The position numbers were made by a program, and so were the translations under genes. Under the pieces are notes generated by a model. It was not told where the DNA came from. It did no database searches and was given only the letters and a program-made list of their open reading frames with translations. Of a stretch of DNA of 51,933 nt, positions 8,837 to 17,601 are shown piece after piece (positions within the stretch are counted from its first letter, which is position 1; every line of letters begins with the position of its first letter). The DNA is from Fredinandcohnia onubensis (GTDB lineage Bacteria; Bacillota; Bacilli; Bacillales; Bacillaceae_L): NCBI RefSeq assembly GCF_002734285.1, contig NZ_NSEA01000007.1:72065-123997 (forward strand). The letters are read 5' to 3'.

Positions 8837-8852
8837 ATAAGATATATCTTAT
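8837..8852. promoter_or_regulatory. Perfect 16-bp palindrome upstream of the MFS exporter
   Basis: ATAAGATA-TATCTTAT, 60 bp upstream of the start codon. It is near a minus-strand TTATGG / 16 bp / TATAAA promoter-like pair and overlaps its -35. It fits a dimeric repressor site. Confidence 0.5.
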
Positions 8853-8899
8853 AACACGCCTTTTTGGATTGCAATGAAAATATCTCAGTTTGGGAACTG

Positions 8900-9829
8900 T
8901 TAGAACATGCTAAGGTTATAGGTTTTAGATAGGAGCTCAAGAAGCCTTATTCCACCTATGCTATTTCCTTTTTCATCTAAGGCCGGACCTAATATCCCAA
9001 TTCCAAACTTACCTGGAACAGCCCCCATAATTCCACCGGATACACCACTTTTTGCTGGAATCCCGATCTTTATGGCAAATTCACCAGATGCATTGTACAT
9101 TCCGCAAGTCACCATGAACGTTTTACAGATACGGGCTACACTTTTCGGCATAATTTGTTTACCTGTTGCCGGATCGACACCATCAAGAGCAAAAACAACG
9201 CCTATCCTTGATAAATCAAGGCAATTCATTTCAATCGCACATTGTTTTGTGTAAAGATCGATAAGCTCTTCAACATTTTCATCAATGATTTGGTGCTGCT
9301 TTAAAAAGTAACATAAGGCTCGATTGAGATGTGCCGTTTCAAATTCGGATTGCGCAATTTCCCCATTGTAATGGATCGTGTCATTATTTGCTAATTCACG
9401 AATGAATGTGAGTAATCGATGAAATCTCTCATCTACTGTGTTCCCTTTTATCATATGGGTAACAGCAAGTGCGCCAGCATTAATCATCGGGTTTAGTGGC
9501 TTTGAGGGAACCATTGTTTCTAGCTTTGCAATCGAGTTAAACGGGTCACCCGTCGGCTCCATTCCGACACGTTCAAATACATATTGTTTGCCCCTATCCA
9601 TCAAAACGAGAGCAAGAGATACGACTTTGGAGATACTTTGTAACGAGATCTTTTTTTCAATATCCCCTGCGGAAAAGCAACGTCCATCCGGAAAGTTGAT
9701 TGCAATAGACAGGTCATTCGGGTTTGCTTTCCCAAGTGCAGGTATATAATCTGCTACACGCCCATTTTTAGTTATTTTGCGTGCTTCTTTCACTAATTCC
9801 TTTAATTCATCATTTGATTTACAAGGCAT
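8900..9829 (-). CDS. glsA: Glutaminase A (beta-lactamase-fold), YlaM-like
   Basis: Hydrolyses L-glutamine to glutamate and ammonia. About 309 residues, full length for the family. The serine-lysine dyad motif is visible as SLQSISKV, with further family signatures PSKPLNPMINAGALAV, CAIEMNCLDL and GIPAKSGVSGGIMG. The ATG at 9829 (MPCKSNDEL...) matches the family's usual N-terminus, although in-frame GTG and ATG codons lie a few codons upstream. B. subtilis has YbgJ and YlaM paralogues; this one resembles YlaM from memory of the sequence. Monocistronic. No regulatory site was recognised in the 150 bp upstream. Confidence 0.92.
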   Translation of the reverse strand: MPCKSNDELKELVKEARKITKNGRVADYIPALGKANPNDLSIAINFPDGRCFSAGDIEKKISLQSISKVVSLALVLMDRGKQYVFERVGMEPTGDPFNSIAKLETMVPSKPLNPMINAGALAVTHMIKGNTVDERFHRLLTFIRELANNDTIHYNGEIAQSEFETAHLNRALCYFLKQHQIIDENVEELIDLYTKQCAIEMNCLDLSRIGVVFALDGVDPATGKQIMPKSVARICKTFMVTCGMYNASGEFAIKIGIPAKSGVSGGIMGAVPGKFGIGILGPALDEKGNSIGGIRLLELLSKTYNLSMF

Positions 9830-9947
9830 TTTCATCACCACTAGTAGTCTTTACCAAATGAGTTTTTACTATGTTATAAGCAGGAGAATTTGCTAACTTA
9901 GCCTTTTCTCAATTAACTACGATTGCCAAAGGGTTCGTGTTCTTCAC

Positions 9948-9985
9948 AAAAAAAAAAAAAGACAAGACGTCATCGTCTCATCCTC
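9948..9985 (-). terminator. Terminator of the methionine operon
   Basis: Stem AGACG-ATGA-CGTCT extended by flanking pairs, followed on the minus strand by a run of 12 or more T. It sits directly after the stop at 9992. Confidence 0.8.
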
Positions 9986-9991
9986 TATATG

Positions 9992-11089
9992 TTATGCTCT
10001 TGTATATTTCTCAAGCATCATAATCGCATTGCTTACGTCCTTTGCTTTGATTGATCCGATTGGCATCAAATGGATAGACTCTCCTGGGATTGTTGATTTC
10101 TCGGCTACTTGGTTAATACGTTCCACCGAAACATCAGTTACTCCAAGATCCTCAATAGACTTTGGCAATCCGAGTTTCTTATAAAACGGTAGTAGTTCTT
10201 TTATCTCGTCCAGCTTATTCTCTAAAACAAGCTGAATCAAAATCCCATAGGCAACTTTCTCCCCATGTAGAGCGGAATGAGTCTCTTCCAAAACCGTCAA
10301 CCCATTATGTATAGAATGAGCTCCGGCAATTCTGCCGTAATGGTCCCCAAAGCCACCAACCATACCACCAAGTGTAATGATTGTTTCAAATACCTTTATA
10401 AAATCGTCATTAAGCACGCCACTTTTTACGGCTTCAATCGCGGCTTCGGCATGTTTCACTAAAAGATCCTTACATTGCTTAGCGGCATAATGCGAGACCA
10501 ACAATGGTACCGGCTTGTTTTCAATCTTAGCCATTTGAACATCTGCTTCATACCATTTTGCGAGTGTGTCACCAATTCCAGCGATGAACATTTCTAGCGG
10601 TGCGTTCAATAAAATCCTTGGCTCAATCAAGACCAAGCTCGCATTATTCGGATAAATATCGTAGCGAATGAATGTCCCACTTTCATTATAAATCACACTT
10701 ATCGGCGTCCACGGTGCGCAATTTGAAGCTAACGTTGGTATTAGCACGTAAGGTTTTTGGCAAAAATGGCTTGAAGCCTTGACTAAATCAAGAACCTTTC
10801 CGCCACCAACTGCAATCACAGCATCGAACGATTGTTTTTTAATAAATGATGAAAGGGATTCAATTTCAGTGATTGAACACTCTCCATTATATGAATATTG
10901 TTCCGATTGAATCTCACGAAACTTTGGTATATATTCCTTTGCTGCTTTCCAAGACTTTTTCCCATGAACGAATAAAACTTTTTCATAGGAGCGCTCAGCA
11001 AGCTTTACTTCAAGTTTGTCTAATATACCTTCAGATACAACATACTCACTAGGGGCTCCATAAACCGAAATGACATCCACTCTCACCAC
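9992..11089 (-). CDS. Iron-containing (GldA/HcxA-like) dehydrogenase in the methionine operon
   Basis: A 365-residue member of the iron-dependent alcohol / glycerol dehydrogenase superfamily. Visible are the dinucleotide-binding IAVGGGKVLD, the metal ligand Asp in AGIGDTLAKW and two His ligands in GAHSIHNG and ALHGEKVAYG. It resembles E. coli HcxA (YbdH), a hydroxycarboxylate dehydrogenase, more than true glycerol dehydrogenase. It is the fourth gene of the SAM-riboswitch operon, 15 bp after metQ and before the terminator, so a role in methionine salvage is inferred, for example interconversion of 2-hydroxy- and 2-oxo-4-methylthiobutyrate. Start is a GTG; one at 11080 has better spacing from AGGGAG than 11089. 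Confidence 0.75.
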   Translation of the reverse strand: MVRVDVISVYGAPSEYVVSEGILDKLEVKLAERSYEKVLFVHGKKSWKAAKEYIPKFREIQSEQYSYNGECSITEIESLSSFIKKQSFDAVIAVGGGKVLDLVKASSHFCQKPYVLIPTLASNCAPWTPISVIYNESGTFIRYDIYPNNASLVLIEPRILLNAPLEMFIAGIGDTLAKWYEADVQMAKIENKPVPLLVSHYAAKQCKDLLVKHAEAAIEAVKSGVLNDDFIKVFETIITLGGMVGGFGDHYGRIAGAHSIHNGLTVLEETHSALHGEKVAYGILIQLVLENKLDEIKELLPFYKKLGLPKSIEDLGVTDVSVERINQVAEKSTIPGESIHLMPIGSIKAKDVSNAIMMLEKYTRA

Positions 11090-11104
11090 TCCCTACTTAT
11101 TTGC

Positions 11105-11944
11105 TTAGTTTTCCATCCATGCTGGCTTACCAAAGCCTTTGAATTCCTCATCAATCACTTTTTCGAAATCCTCAGATTCTACTACTGCTTTTAAATCTTT
11201 CGCAAACTGTGAATCATTATTTTTCGCACTAATTGCAACTACATTTCGATACGAATCAGACATATCTTCAAGTGTAAGTGCATCTAATAAATTCATTTTT
11301 GCAGCTAATGCAAAGTTACCTGGGACTGCAGCTAGATCAGCACTTTCAACAGAACGTGGTAATTGACCAGCTTCGATTGGTTGGAATTTTAAATTCTTTT
11401 TATTTTCGTCAATATCTTTTTCTGAAACTGTTAATGGGTCTGCATCCTTTGCGATTGTAATCAGCCCAGCATCACGTAATGTGTTTAATGCACGTGCTGC
11501 ATTTGTTGGGTCATTAGGAAGTGTTACTGTTGAACCCTCTTTTACTTCATCGATTGATTTATAAACGTTTGAATAAATTCCCATTGGTGCTGTCGGAACA
11601 TTAATTAATGCTGTTAAATCCATGTTGTTTTCTTTTTCAAAGTTTTCTAGATAAATTGTGTGTTGAAATAGGTTTGCTTGAATATCACCATTGTCTAAAG
11701 CTTTGTTTGGTTGGATATAATCACTGAATTCAATAATTTCTACTGTGTATCCAAGTTCTTCAAGTCCTGGCTTAAGAGCTTTTTTAGCCATATCACTGTA
11801 TGGTCCTGCTGTTGCGCCAATTTTTATATCTTTTGATTCTACATCTGAGTCTTTACTTTCACCATCATTGCTTGCGCTACTTCCACAAGCTGTAATAACG
11901 AATGCTACTAAGAGTAAGATAATTCCTGTTAACCACTTTTTCAT
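11105..11944 (-). CDS. metQ: Methionine ABC transporter substrate-binding lipoprotein MetQ
   Basis: A 279-residue NlpA/MetQ-family lipoprotein. It has a basic N-terminus, a hydrophobic core and a lipobox ending at the Cys of VITACGSS (about residue 20), followed by a low-complexity linker. The mature part carries family motifs IGATAGPYSDM and LPNDPTNAARALN. Binds D/L-methionine outside the membrane and delivers it to MetNP. Third gene of the S-box operon, 30 bp after metP. Confidence 0.92.
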   Translation of the reverse strand: MKKWLTGIILLLVAFVITACGSSASNDGESKDSDVESKDIKIGATAGPYSDMAKKALKPGLEELGYTVEIIEFSDYIQPNKALDNGDIQANLFQHTIYLENFEKENNMDLTALINVPTAPMGIYSNVYKSIDEVKEGSTVTLPNDPTNAARALNTLRDAGLITIAKDADPLTVSEKDIDENKKNLKFQPIEAGQLPRSVESADLAAVPGNFALAAKMNLLDALTLEDMSDSYRNVVAISAKNNDSQFAKDLKAVVESEDFEKVIDEEFKGFGKPAWMEN

Positions 11945-11974
11945 TTTTTTTCCTTCTTTCTGTTTTTATGTTAT

Positions 11975-12646
11975 TTATCTTTTATCTACTACCTTTGCAA
12001 TGTAGTCACCAAGGAGTTGTATGACTTGAACTAAAATGATTAAGATTAGGACTGTCGCAAACATGATGGTATTGTCGTACCGGTAGTATCCAAATCGGAT
12101 TGCTAAGTCTCCGATTCCTCCACCACCTACAGTACCTGCCATGGCTGAAAATCCAATTAAGCTAATAAGTGTTAAGGTAACACCAGATATAATTCCAGAT
12201 CGCGCTTCAAGGAGCAACACATCTTTTATAATCATCCATGGAGTTGCTCCCGCTGCAATAGCAGCTTCGATTACACCTCGGTCAATTTCCCTTAAAGCTG
12301 TTTCCACAATTCTTGCGAAAAATGGAATCGCTGCTACTGAAAGTGAAACAGATGCTGCAGTCGGCCCAATCGTTGTACCTACGATGAAATTCGTGATTGG
12401 AATCAATGCAACAAGCAAGATAATGAATGGAATCGAACGAATTAAATTCACGACAAACCCTAAAATATTTTGAACTGCTTTGTTTTCTAAAAATAACCCT
12501 TTGTCGGTTACATATAGAAGAATTCCAACTGGAAGTCCGATTACAACTGCAATAAGTAATGAAATGGCAATCATATAGATTGTTTGGAAAAACGCTGTAT
12601 TGATATCAGGGAGAAGCTCCATGAGATGATTAAAATCAATACCCAT
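11975..12646 (-). CDS. metP: Methionine ABC transporter permease MetP (MetI)
   Basis: About 223 residues with five to six membrane helices and the BPD permease motif EAAIAAGATPWMIIKDVLL that contacts the ATPase. Start chosen at ATG 12646 because GGAGGTG lies 8 bases upstream; the longer reading frame would begin inside metN without a ribosome site. The start overlaps the end of metN by 11 bp, indicating coupled translation. Confidence 0.92.
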   Translation of the reverse strand: MGIDFNHLMELLPDINTAFFQTIYMIAISLLIAVVIGLPVGILLYVTDKGLFLENKAVQNILGFVVNLIRSIPFIILLVALIPITNFIVGTTIGPTAASVSLSVAAIPFFARIVETALREIDRGVIEAAIAAGATPWMIIKDVLLLEARSGIISGVTLTLISLIGFSAMAGTVGGGGIGDLAIRFGYYRYDNTIMFATVLILIILVQVIQLLGDYIAKVVDKR

Positions 12647-13649
12647 CTCGTAACACCTCCACTTGTGCAGCACGATCCTCAACATAGTTCAGTGCTGATT
12701 TGATTTCTTCTTTATTTCCCCTCAACTCCATGATAAAAATACCTAGTGCTGATTCTTGAATGTATTCAATGGAACCATGAAGGAAATTTCCTTTTACATT
12801 GAAAGTCTGAAGCATATCTGATATAACACCCTCACCGGCAATATTTCCTTTAAAGGTAACCTTCACGATTGGGCCTTTACATGAATCAAGAATGATTTCA
12901 GGAATCTCAAAGGAAACAACACTTTCAATAAATTCCTTTGTTAGTTCAGTGTTCGGGTTTGCAAATACATCATAAACAGAACCTTCTTCAATTACCCTTC
13001 CATCTTGCATAATCGCCATACGGTCACAAATTTCCTTCACAACATCCATTTCATGCGTAATCAGGACAATTGTTATGCCAAGTTCCTTGTTAATCTTTTT
13101 TAATAGTTTTAAAATTGATTTAGTTGTTGTTGGATCGAGCGCAGAGGTTGCTTCATCACATAGCAACACCTTTGGATCGTTTGCGAGCGCTCTTGCAATC
13201 CCAACTCTCTGTTTTTGACCACCACTTAGCTGCGAAGGATAGACATCTTTTTTATCTAATAGACCTACCATAGCGAGTAAATCCTCGACACGTTTTTTGA
13301 TTTGTTCCTTTGGTAGATTGGCAGCTTTTAAGGAAAACGCAATGTTCTCAAATACTGTTTTTTGACTTATTAGATAGAAGTGTTGAAAAATCATTCCGAT
13401 TTTCAAACGAGCGATGCGCAGGTCACTAGCTTTTAGAGAGGTAAGGTCTACCCCATCTACTAAGATGTTTCCTGAGGTTGGTCGTTCAAGCAGGTTGATA
13501 CAGCGAATCAGGGAACTTTTTCCTGCGCCTGAATAGCCAACGATGCCAAAGATTTCGCCGGATTCTATTTGAAGAGTGACATTATCAACACCTGTGATGG
13601 TCCCTTTTTTTGTTTTATATATCTTTGAAAGATTGCGAATTTCAATCAT
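12636..13649 (-). CDS. metN: Methionine ABC transporter ATPase MetN
   Basis: A 337-residue ATPase. Walker A GYSGAGKSS, signature LSGGQKQRVGIARAL, Walker B VLLCDEATSALD and the H-switch ITHEMDVV are all present. The last 80 or so residues form the NIL domain that binds methionine for trans-inhibition in MetN proteins. First gene after the SAM riboswitch, so the whole operon should switch off when S-adenosylmethionine is plentiful. Confidence 0.94.
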   Translation of the reverse strand: MIEIRNLSKIYKTKKGTITGVDNVTLQIESGEIFGIVGYSGAGKSSLIRCINLLERPTSGNILVDGVDLTSLKASDLRIARLKIGMIFQHFYLISQKTVFENIAFSLKAANLPKEQIKKRVEDLLAMVGLLDKKDVYPSQLSGGQKQRVGIARALANDPKVLLCDEATSALDPTTTKSILKLLKKINKELGITIVLITHEMDVVKEICDRMAIMQDGRVIEEGSVYDVFANPNTELTKEFIESVVSFEIPEIILDSCKGPIVKVTFKGNIAGEGVISDMLQTFNVKGNFLHGSIEYIQESALGIFIMELRGNKEEIKSALNYVEDRAAQVEVLRDGY

Positions 13650-13683
13650 TTAAATACCTCATTCGTATACCAGTTTTTTAATG

Positions 13684-13712
13684 CAAAAATACCTCTTTCA
13701 TCTGAAAGAGGT
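13684..13712 (-). terminator. Riboswitch-controlled terminator before metN
   Basis: Stem ACCTCTTTCA / TGAAAGAGGT followed on the minus strand by ATTTTTGC, placed between the aptamer and the metN start. This is the expression platform of the S-box leader. Confidence 0.85.
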
Positions 13713-13735
13713 ATCGAAATAAAAATTTATCTCGA

Positions 13736-13837
13736 CTTATCTTTCAGAATGAAAATCATTCTGCAGGAATTGGCACCTTCCCAAAATGGGGGTTGCCGGA
13801 CGTCTTAGGGCCTAGTCCCTCGGTCGCTCTGGATAAG
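13736..13837 (-). ncRNA. SAM-I (S-box) riboswitch aptamer
   Basis: On the minus strand the leader shows the S-box core: CTTATC opening P1 and GATAAG closing it. Between them are the conserved GAGGGACTAGGCCCTAAGA, CCGGCAACC and GGTGCCAATTCC blocks. SAM binding should favour the downstream terminator and lower metNPQ expression. The match to the family consensus is unambiguous. Confidence 0.95.
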
Positions 13838-13869
13838 TTTGATTATTTATGAAAATTTATTATAGTTAG

Positions 13870-13898
13870 ATATTACTAGCCAGTTAGTATTATGTCAA
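13870..13898 (-). promoter_or_regulatory. Probable promoter of the S-box leader
   Basis: Minus-strand -35 TTGACA (13893-13898), 17-bp spacer and -10 TAATAT (13870-13875). A second -10-like TATAAT lies at 13859-13864 but has no partner at 17 bp. Confidence 0.55.
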
Positions 13899-13992
13899 TA
13901 ACAACGTTACACTATCAAAACAGTATTAAACGTTTCCATTCTTATTGTAGCAACAAAATCTAAATTTTGAAAAATATTATTATCGGATAGTA

Positions 13993-14025
13993 AATAGCCC
14001 ATTCCCGAGAATGGGAAGGGCTATT
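13993..14025 (-). terminator. Terminator of the Liv-type operon
   Basis: Stem AATAGCCC-TTCCC / GGGAA-GGGCTATT just after the livF stop. The T tract on the minus strand is short. Confidence 0.65.
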
Positions 14026-14026
14026 G

Positions 14027-14725
14027 TTAGCTGCTTAGCGCGAGATGTTGATACGCGATATCCATATTGTTTTTTAGTTTTTCCGGATTGTCGTGGTAGA
14101 CTACCTTCCCTTTACTTAAAATATAGACATCATCTGCAATTCGTAAGGCAGTTGAAATATTTTGTTCAACTAGAAGCATCGACATTCCTGATTCTTTTAA
14201 TTTTAAAAGGACGTCCATCACTTCACTGACCATTAAGGGAGAGAGTCCCTCTGTCGGTTCATCGAGCAAGAGGATTTTTGGATTTCTCATCAACGCTCTT
14301 CCGATTGATAGCATCGATTGTTCCCCGCCACTTAAGGTGCCAGCATGAGATTTTTCACGTTCCTTTAGGCGTGGAAAATAGTGAAAGATCTTCTCTAGAT
14401 TCCATTCGCCTTTTTTCAGATCAGCGAAAACGGTTAGATTTTCTGTTACGGTTAGGTTCGGAAATATTCTTCTCCCCTGTGGAACGATACCAATTCCCTT
14501 TCTTGCAATTTGGTGACTTTGGAGCGAGGCAATATTTTTACCTTCAAATAGGATTTCACCTTGTACTTTATTAACAAAGCCAATAATTGAATGCATGGTT
14601 GTCGTTTTACCCATACCATTTCTTCCTAACAGGGTCACAACCTGGCCTTCTTTCACTTCAAGGTTCACTCCATGAAGGATGTGACTTGAGCCATAGAAGC
14701 TATTAACATCTTTCAACTTAAGCAT
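14027..14725 (-). CDS. Liv-type ABC transporter ATPase (LivF class)
   Basis: About 232 residues with Walker A GRNGMGKTT, signature TLSGGEQSMLSIGRAL and Walker B LLLDEPTEGLSP, the last being typical of LivF. Last gene of the SBP-H-M-G-F operon. ATG at 14725 is preferred because GGGGGG lies 9 bases upstream; it overlaps livG by a few bases. Because the operon runs on from an aromatic acyl-CoA cluster, the imported substrate is more likely an aromatic acid than a branched-chain amino acid. This is inference from context. Confidence 0.88.
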   Translation of the reverse strand: MLKLKDVNSFYGSSHILHGVNLEVKEGQVVTLLGRNGMGKTTTMHSIIGFVNKVQGEILFEGKNIASLQSHQIARKGIGIVPQGRRIFPNLTVTENLTVFADLKKGEWNLEKIFHYFPRLKEREKSHAGTLSGGEQSMLSIGRALMRNPKILLLDEPTEGLSPLMVSEVMDVLLKLKESGMSMLLVEQNISTALRIADDVYILSKGKVVYHDNPEKLKNNMDIAYQHLALSS

Positions 14726-15482
14726 GTGCAGCATCCCCCCGCCCTAAGTAAATTTCCTTAACCTCTTCATTTTCGCGAACCGCTTCTGGTGTACCATCGG
14801 CAATTAGTTTTCCTGTATGTAGGACAATCACTCGGTCCATATTACCGAATAACACGTCAATATCATGTTCAATCATACAAATCGTTACTTCTTTTGGCAG
14901 CTTATTAATTAGAGCAATAATTTGGTCGGTTTCAACCTGTGACATACCTGCTGTAGGTTCATCTAAAAGTAGAATCTTTGGCTTACCAGCAATAGCCATG
15001 ACAATTTCAATTTGTCTTTGCACACCATAAGATAGCTCTTGTACCTTTTTATCGCTATACTGCTCAAGATTCCATTCCTGTAAAAGGGCATCCGTTTCTT
15101 CATGCAACGCTTGATAATTTTTGAGACTTACCTTCTTCCACCATTGCGTATGCTCTTTCCTCATTTTCTGTAAAACAAGGAGAACATTCTCTTTCACCGT
15201 TAATCCAAACATTAGATTGTTCTTCTGGAACGTTCGAACAATTCCATTTTCTGTCCTTTTATAGTTTGGTACCTTTGTAATATCTCGGTCATTATAAGCG
15301 ATTGTTCCACCTGTTGGGTTCAAGTCTCCAGCAATCATATTGAAAAAGGTTGTCTTACCCGCGCCGTTTGGACCAATTAATCCGACACGTTCTCCAACTG
15401 ATACATCCAACGTAATATCTTCAATTACTTTTAACCCACCAAAATGCTTTGATAGATTTTGAATTGAAAGAATTGTAGTCAT
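14718..15482 (-). CDS. Liv-type ABC transporter ATPase (LivG class)
   Basis: About 254 residues, with Walker A GPNGAGKTT, signature ELSYGVQRQIEIVMAIA and Walker B LLLDEPTAGMSQ, and a C-terminal LivG-type extension (IYLGRG). Partner of the LivF-class ATPase in a heterodimeric motor. Start ATG 15482 has GGGGGG 6 bases upstream. Eleven bases separate it from livM. Confidence 0.88.
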   Translation of the reverse strand: MTTILSIQNLSKHFGGLKVIEDITLDVSVGERVGLIGPNGAGKTTFFNMIAGDLNPTGGTIAYNDRDITKVPNYKRTENGIVRTFQKNNLMFGLTVKENVLLVLQKMRKEHTQWWKKVSLKNYQALHEETDALLQEWNLEQYSDKKVQELSYGVQRQIEIVMAIAGKPKILLLDEPTAGMSQVETDQIIALINKLPKEVTICMIEHDIDVLFGNMDRVIVLHTGKLIADGTPEAVRENEEVKEIYLGRGDAAHA

Positions 15483-15493
15483 CACTTTCCCCC

Positions 15494-16507
15494 CTATCCA
15501 TTTATTTTTGATTGCGGTTTAATAGGTTCAATCGGTTGCTCAACATAATTTTCCTCTACAGGTTTGGACTTTGGTTTAAAAATGCTACCTGTTAGATTAG
15601 AGAACAATCCCGCAATTCCTGAAGGAGCAAAGATTGTGAATAGGATGAAGGCAGTACCAATAATCATCATCCAGCTTTCTGTGTATGAACTAATAATTGT
15701 CTCCAACACAACGATAAATGCCGCTCCAATAACAGGTCCCCAAAGTGTTCCTGCTCCTCCAACTAACACCATGATCAGTACAGAGCCAGACACTGTCCAG
15801 TACACATCTGTTGGGGCAACGAAGCCATTGAAAAATACATATAAACCTCCAGCCAATCCACCTAAAGTACCCGCAATCAAAAAGCTAATATTTTTATAGA
15901 AGGTTGTGTTATAACCAATCGACTTCATTCGGTCTTCATTTTCTTTGATTCCAATAAAGACGTATCCAAGAGGGGAATGAAGAAGTCTGTTAATAACGAT
16001 CATAACAATTGCAAATACGACTAATACAAAGTAATAGATAAACACTTGATTGGATAGTAGAAAATCTCCAAACAGGCTTGGAGCAGGAATTCCTGACAAT
16101 CCATTTGATCCACCCGTTACATCTGTCCATTGATAAATGATGGAGTATACCATCTGGGAACAGGCAAGTGTTAGCATCAAAAAGTAAAAACCGTGTGCCT
16201 TAGTTGATACAAAGCCTATTAAAATAGCTAGTAATAAGGCTAGCAGCATTCCAATTGCAATCGCTAGAAACACATTTGTAGATAAATGACTTGCCGCTAA
16301 ACCAGTTGCATAAGCACCAGCTCCGAAAAATGCAGCATGCCCTAAGGATACCAATCCAGTCTGACCAACTAAGATATTTAAACTAATGGCGAATATCCCA
16401 AAGATCAAGATTTCCGTAAAAATGTTTACGTAATAGAGAGAAACAAAAAATGGAGCAGCAACCATTAATAAGAATAATACACTTCCTTTTATCCACTGTT
16501 TGCCCAT
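15494..16507 (-). CDS. Liv-type ABC transporter permease (LivM class)
   Basis: A 337-residue permease with about 9-10 membrane helices and the family motif GQTGLVSLGHAAFFGAGAYATG near residues 48-70. A Pro/Lys-rich cytosolic tail ends the protein. Its ATG follows the livH stop with no gap, so its ribosome site lies inside the last codons of livH. Forms the channel with the LivH-class subunit. Confidence 0.88.
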   Translation of the reverse strand: MGKQWIKGSVLFLLMVAAPFFVSLYYVNIFTEILIFGIFAISLNILVGQTGLVSLGHAAFFGAGAYATGLAASHLSTNVFLAIAIGMLLALLLAILIGFVSTKAHGFYFLMLTLACSQMVYSIIYQWTDVTGGSNGLSGIPAPSLFGDFLLSNQVFIYYFVLVVFAIVMIVINRLLHSPLGYVFIGIKENEDRMKSIGYNTTFYKNISFLIAGTLGGLAGGLYVFFNGFVAPTDVYWTVSGSVLIMVLVGGAGTLWGPVIGAAFIVVLETIISSYTESWMMIIGTAFILFTIFAPSGIAGLFSNLTGSIFKPKSKPVEENYVEQPIEPIKPQSKING

Positions 16508-17371
16508 TTATGCCCTCCTTCCTATCAATCCTTGCGGACGGATAATTAATACAGCAGCCATCAATGCAAATGTAATGATTAAGCTTAATTCTGGGACATA
16601 GAAACGACTAAATGTTTCAACCATACCCACTAAAAGGCTCGCAACAATTGTTCCACTTACCGACCCAAGTCCTCCTACAACTAGAACAACAAGAGATAAT
16701 ATGAGGATATTAAATTCCATTCCAGGGGCTACCCCTAGGATTGGGGAGCCCAGTACCCCACCGATTCCGGCCAAGAAGCTTCCAAAGAAAAATACCAGTG
16801 TAAAGACGAGGTGAATGTTGATTCCTAGCCCACCAACCATCTCTTTATCAGATAAACCTGCACGGATAACAGCGCCCCATTTTGTTTTTTCCTGGGTATA
16901 CCAAAGGGCTAAAGCGATGACGATTCCGACGACAATTAATGCCAGACGGTATGAAGGGATCATATTCCCCATCACTTCAACCGACTGACTTAGGAAAGTT
17001 GGTGGGGTTACGGTCATGATGTTTTTCCCCCAAATGATGGAGAAGAGATCATGGAAGATGTATGCTAACCCAAAGGTTAACAATACCTGGGAAAGATGAC
17101 CAAGCTTATAGGTAGGCCGAAGCAGGATTACTTCTAAAATCAATCCGATGACAGCAATAATAAAAGGCACAACCAAGAGTGCAACCCAAAATGGTAGTCC
17201 TGATTTTACAACGATTGAATAACCCATATACGATCCTAATAAATATAGGGAACCATGCGCTAAATTTAATACCCCTAAAATACCAAAAACGAGACTTATC
17301 CCACATGTAATAATGAATAGGAGAAACCCGTAGCTAAGCGCATTCATCAATTGCAAAACTAATGTATCCAT
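16508..17371 (-). CDS. Liv-type ABC transporter permease (LivH class)
   Basis: A 287-residue permease with about eight membrane helices and the LivH signature GVLNLAHGSLYLLGSYMGY near residues 32-52. First of the four membrane/ATPase genes. It is separated from the upstream binding-protein gene by a terminator and a folded repeat element (17398-17510). That should keep its expression below that of the binding protein. Confidence 0.88.
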   Translation of the reverse strand: MDTLVLQLMNALSYGFLLFIITCGISLVFGILGVLNLAHGSLYLLGSYMGYSIVVKSGLPFWVALLVVPFIIAVIGLILEVILLRPTYKLGHLSQVLLTFGLAYIFHDLFSIIWGKNIMTVTPPTFLSQSVEVMGNMIPSYRLALIVVGIVIALALWYTQEKTKWGAVIRAGLSDKEMVGGLGINIHLVFTLVFFFGSFLAGIGGVLGSPILGVAPGMEFNILILSLVVLVVGGLGSVSGTIVASLLVGMVETFSRFYVPELSLIITFALMAAVLIIRPQGLIGRRA

Positions 17372-17397
17372 TCCTTTCCTCCCAATCCGAAATGTGT

Positions 17398-17510
17398 AAG
17401 CGCCTCGCTCAGCCCCGACAAGCTAATGTTCTGTGCCAAAAAAGTCGCTCTTTGACTTTTCTTAGCACAGGTTATTAGACCTCGAGGGGCTAGGCGCTGG
17501 AACTAGACAC
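17398..17510. repeat. Folded dispersed element, about 113 bp, with nested inverted repeats
   Basis: Three nested stems are visible. The outer is GCGCCT...CAGCCCC with GGGGCT...GGCGC, the middle CTGTGC with GCACAG, and the inner AAAGTC with GACTTT. The sequence resembles, from memory, a family of extragenic elements common in Bacillus genomes (GCGCCTAGCCCCTCGAG type). It lies between livK and livH, inside one transcription unit. Confidence 0.7.
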
Positions 17511-17550
17511 AGAAAACTTCGTAAAATAGTAATAATATATTGGTAACTAG

Positions 17551-17595
17551 AAAAGAAGGAGGCAACACCTGTTACCTTTGCCTCCTTCTTTAATT
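17551..17595 (-). terminator. Terminator after the substrate-binding protein gene
   Basis: Strong stem AAAGAAGGAGGCAA / TTGCCTCCTTCTTT with a T-rich exit on either strand. It is within the operon between binding protein and permeases, so it probably allows partial read-through. Confidence 0.85.
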
Positions 17596-17601
17596 ATTTT
17601 C

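Noticed and set aside
9992-11089. Glycerol dehydrogenase GldA
   Set aside because: Same superfamily, but the S-box methionine operon context and HcxA-like sequence make a glycerol role unlikely.
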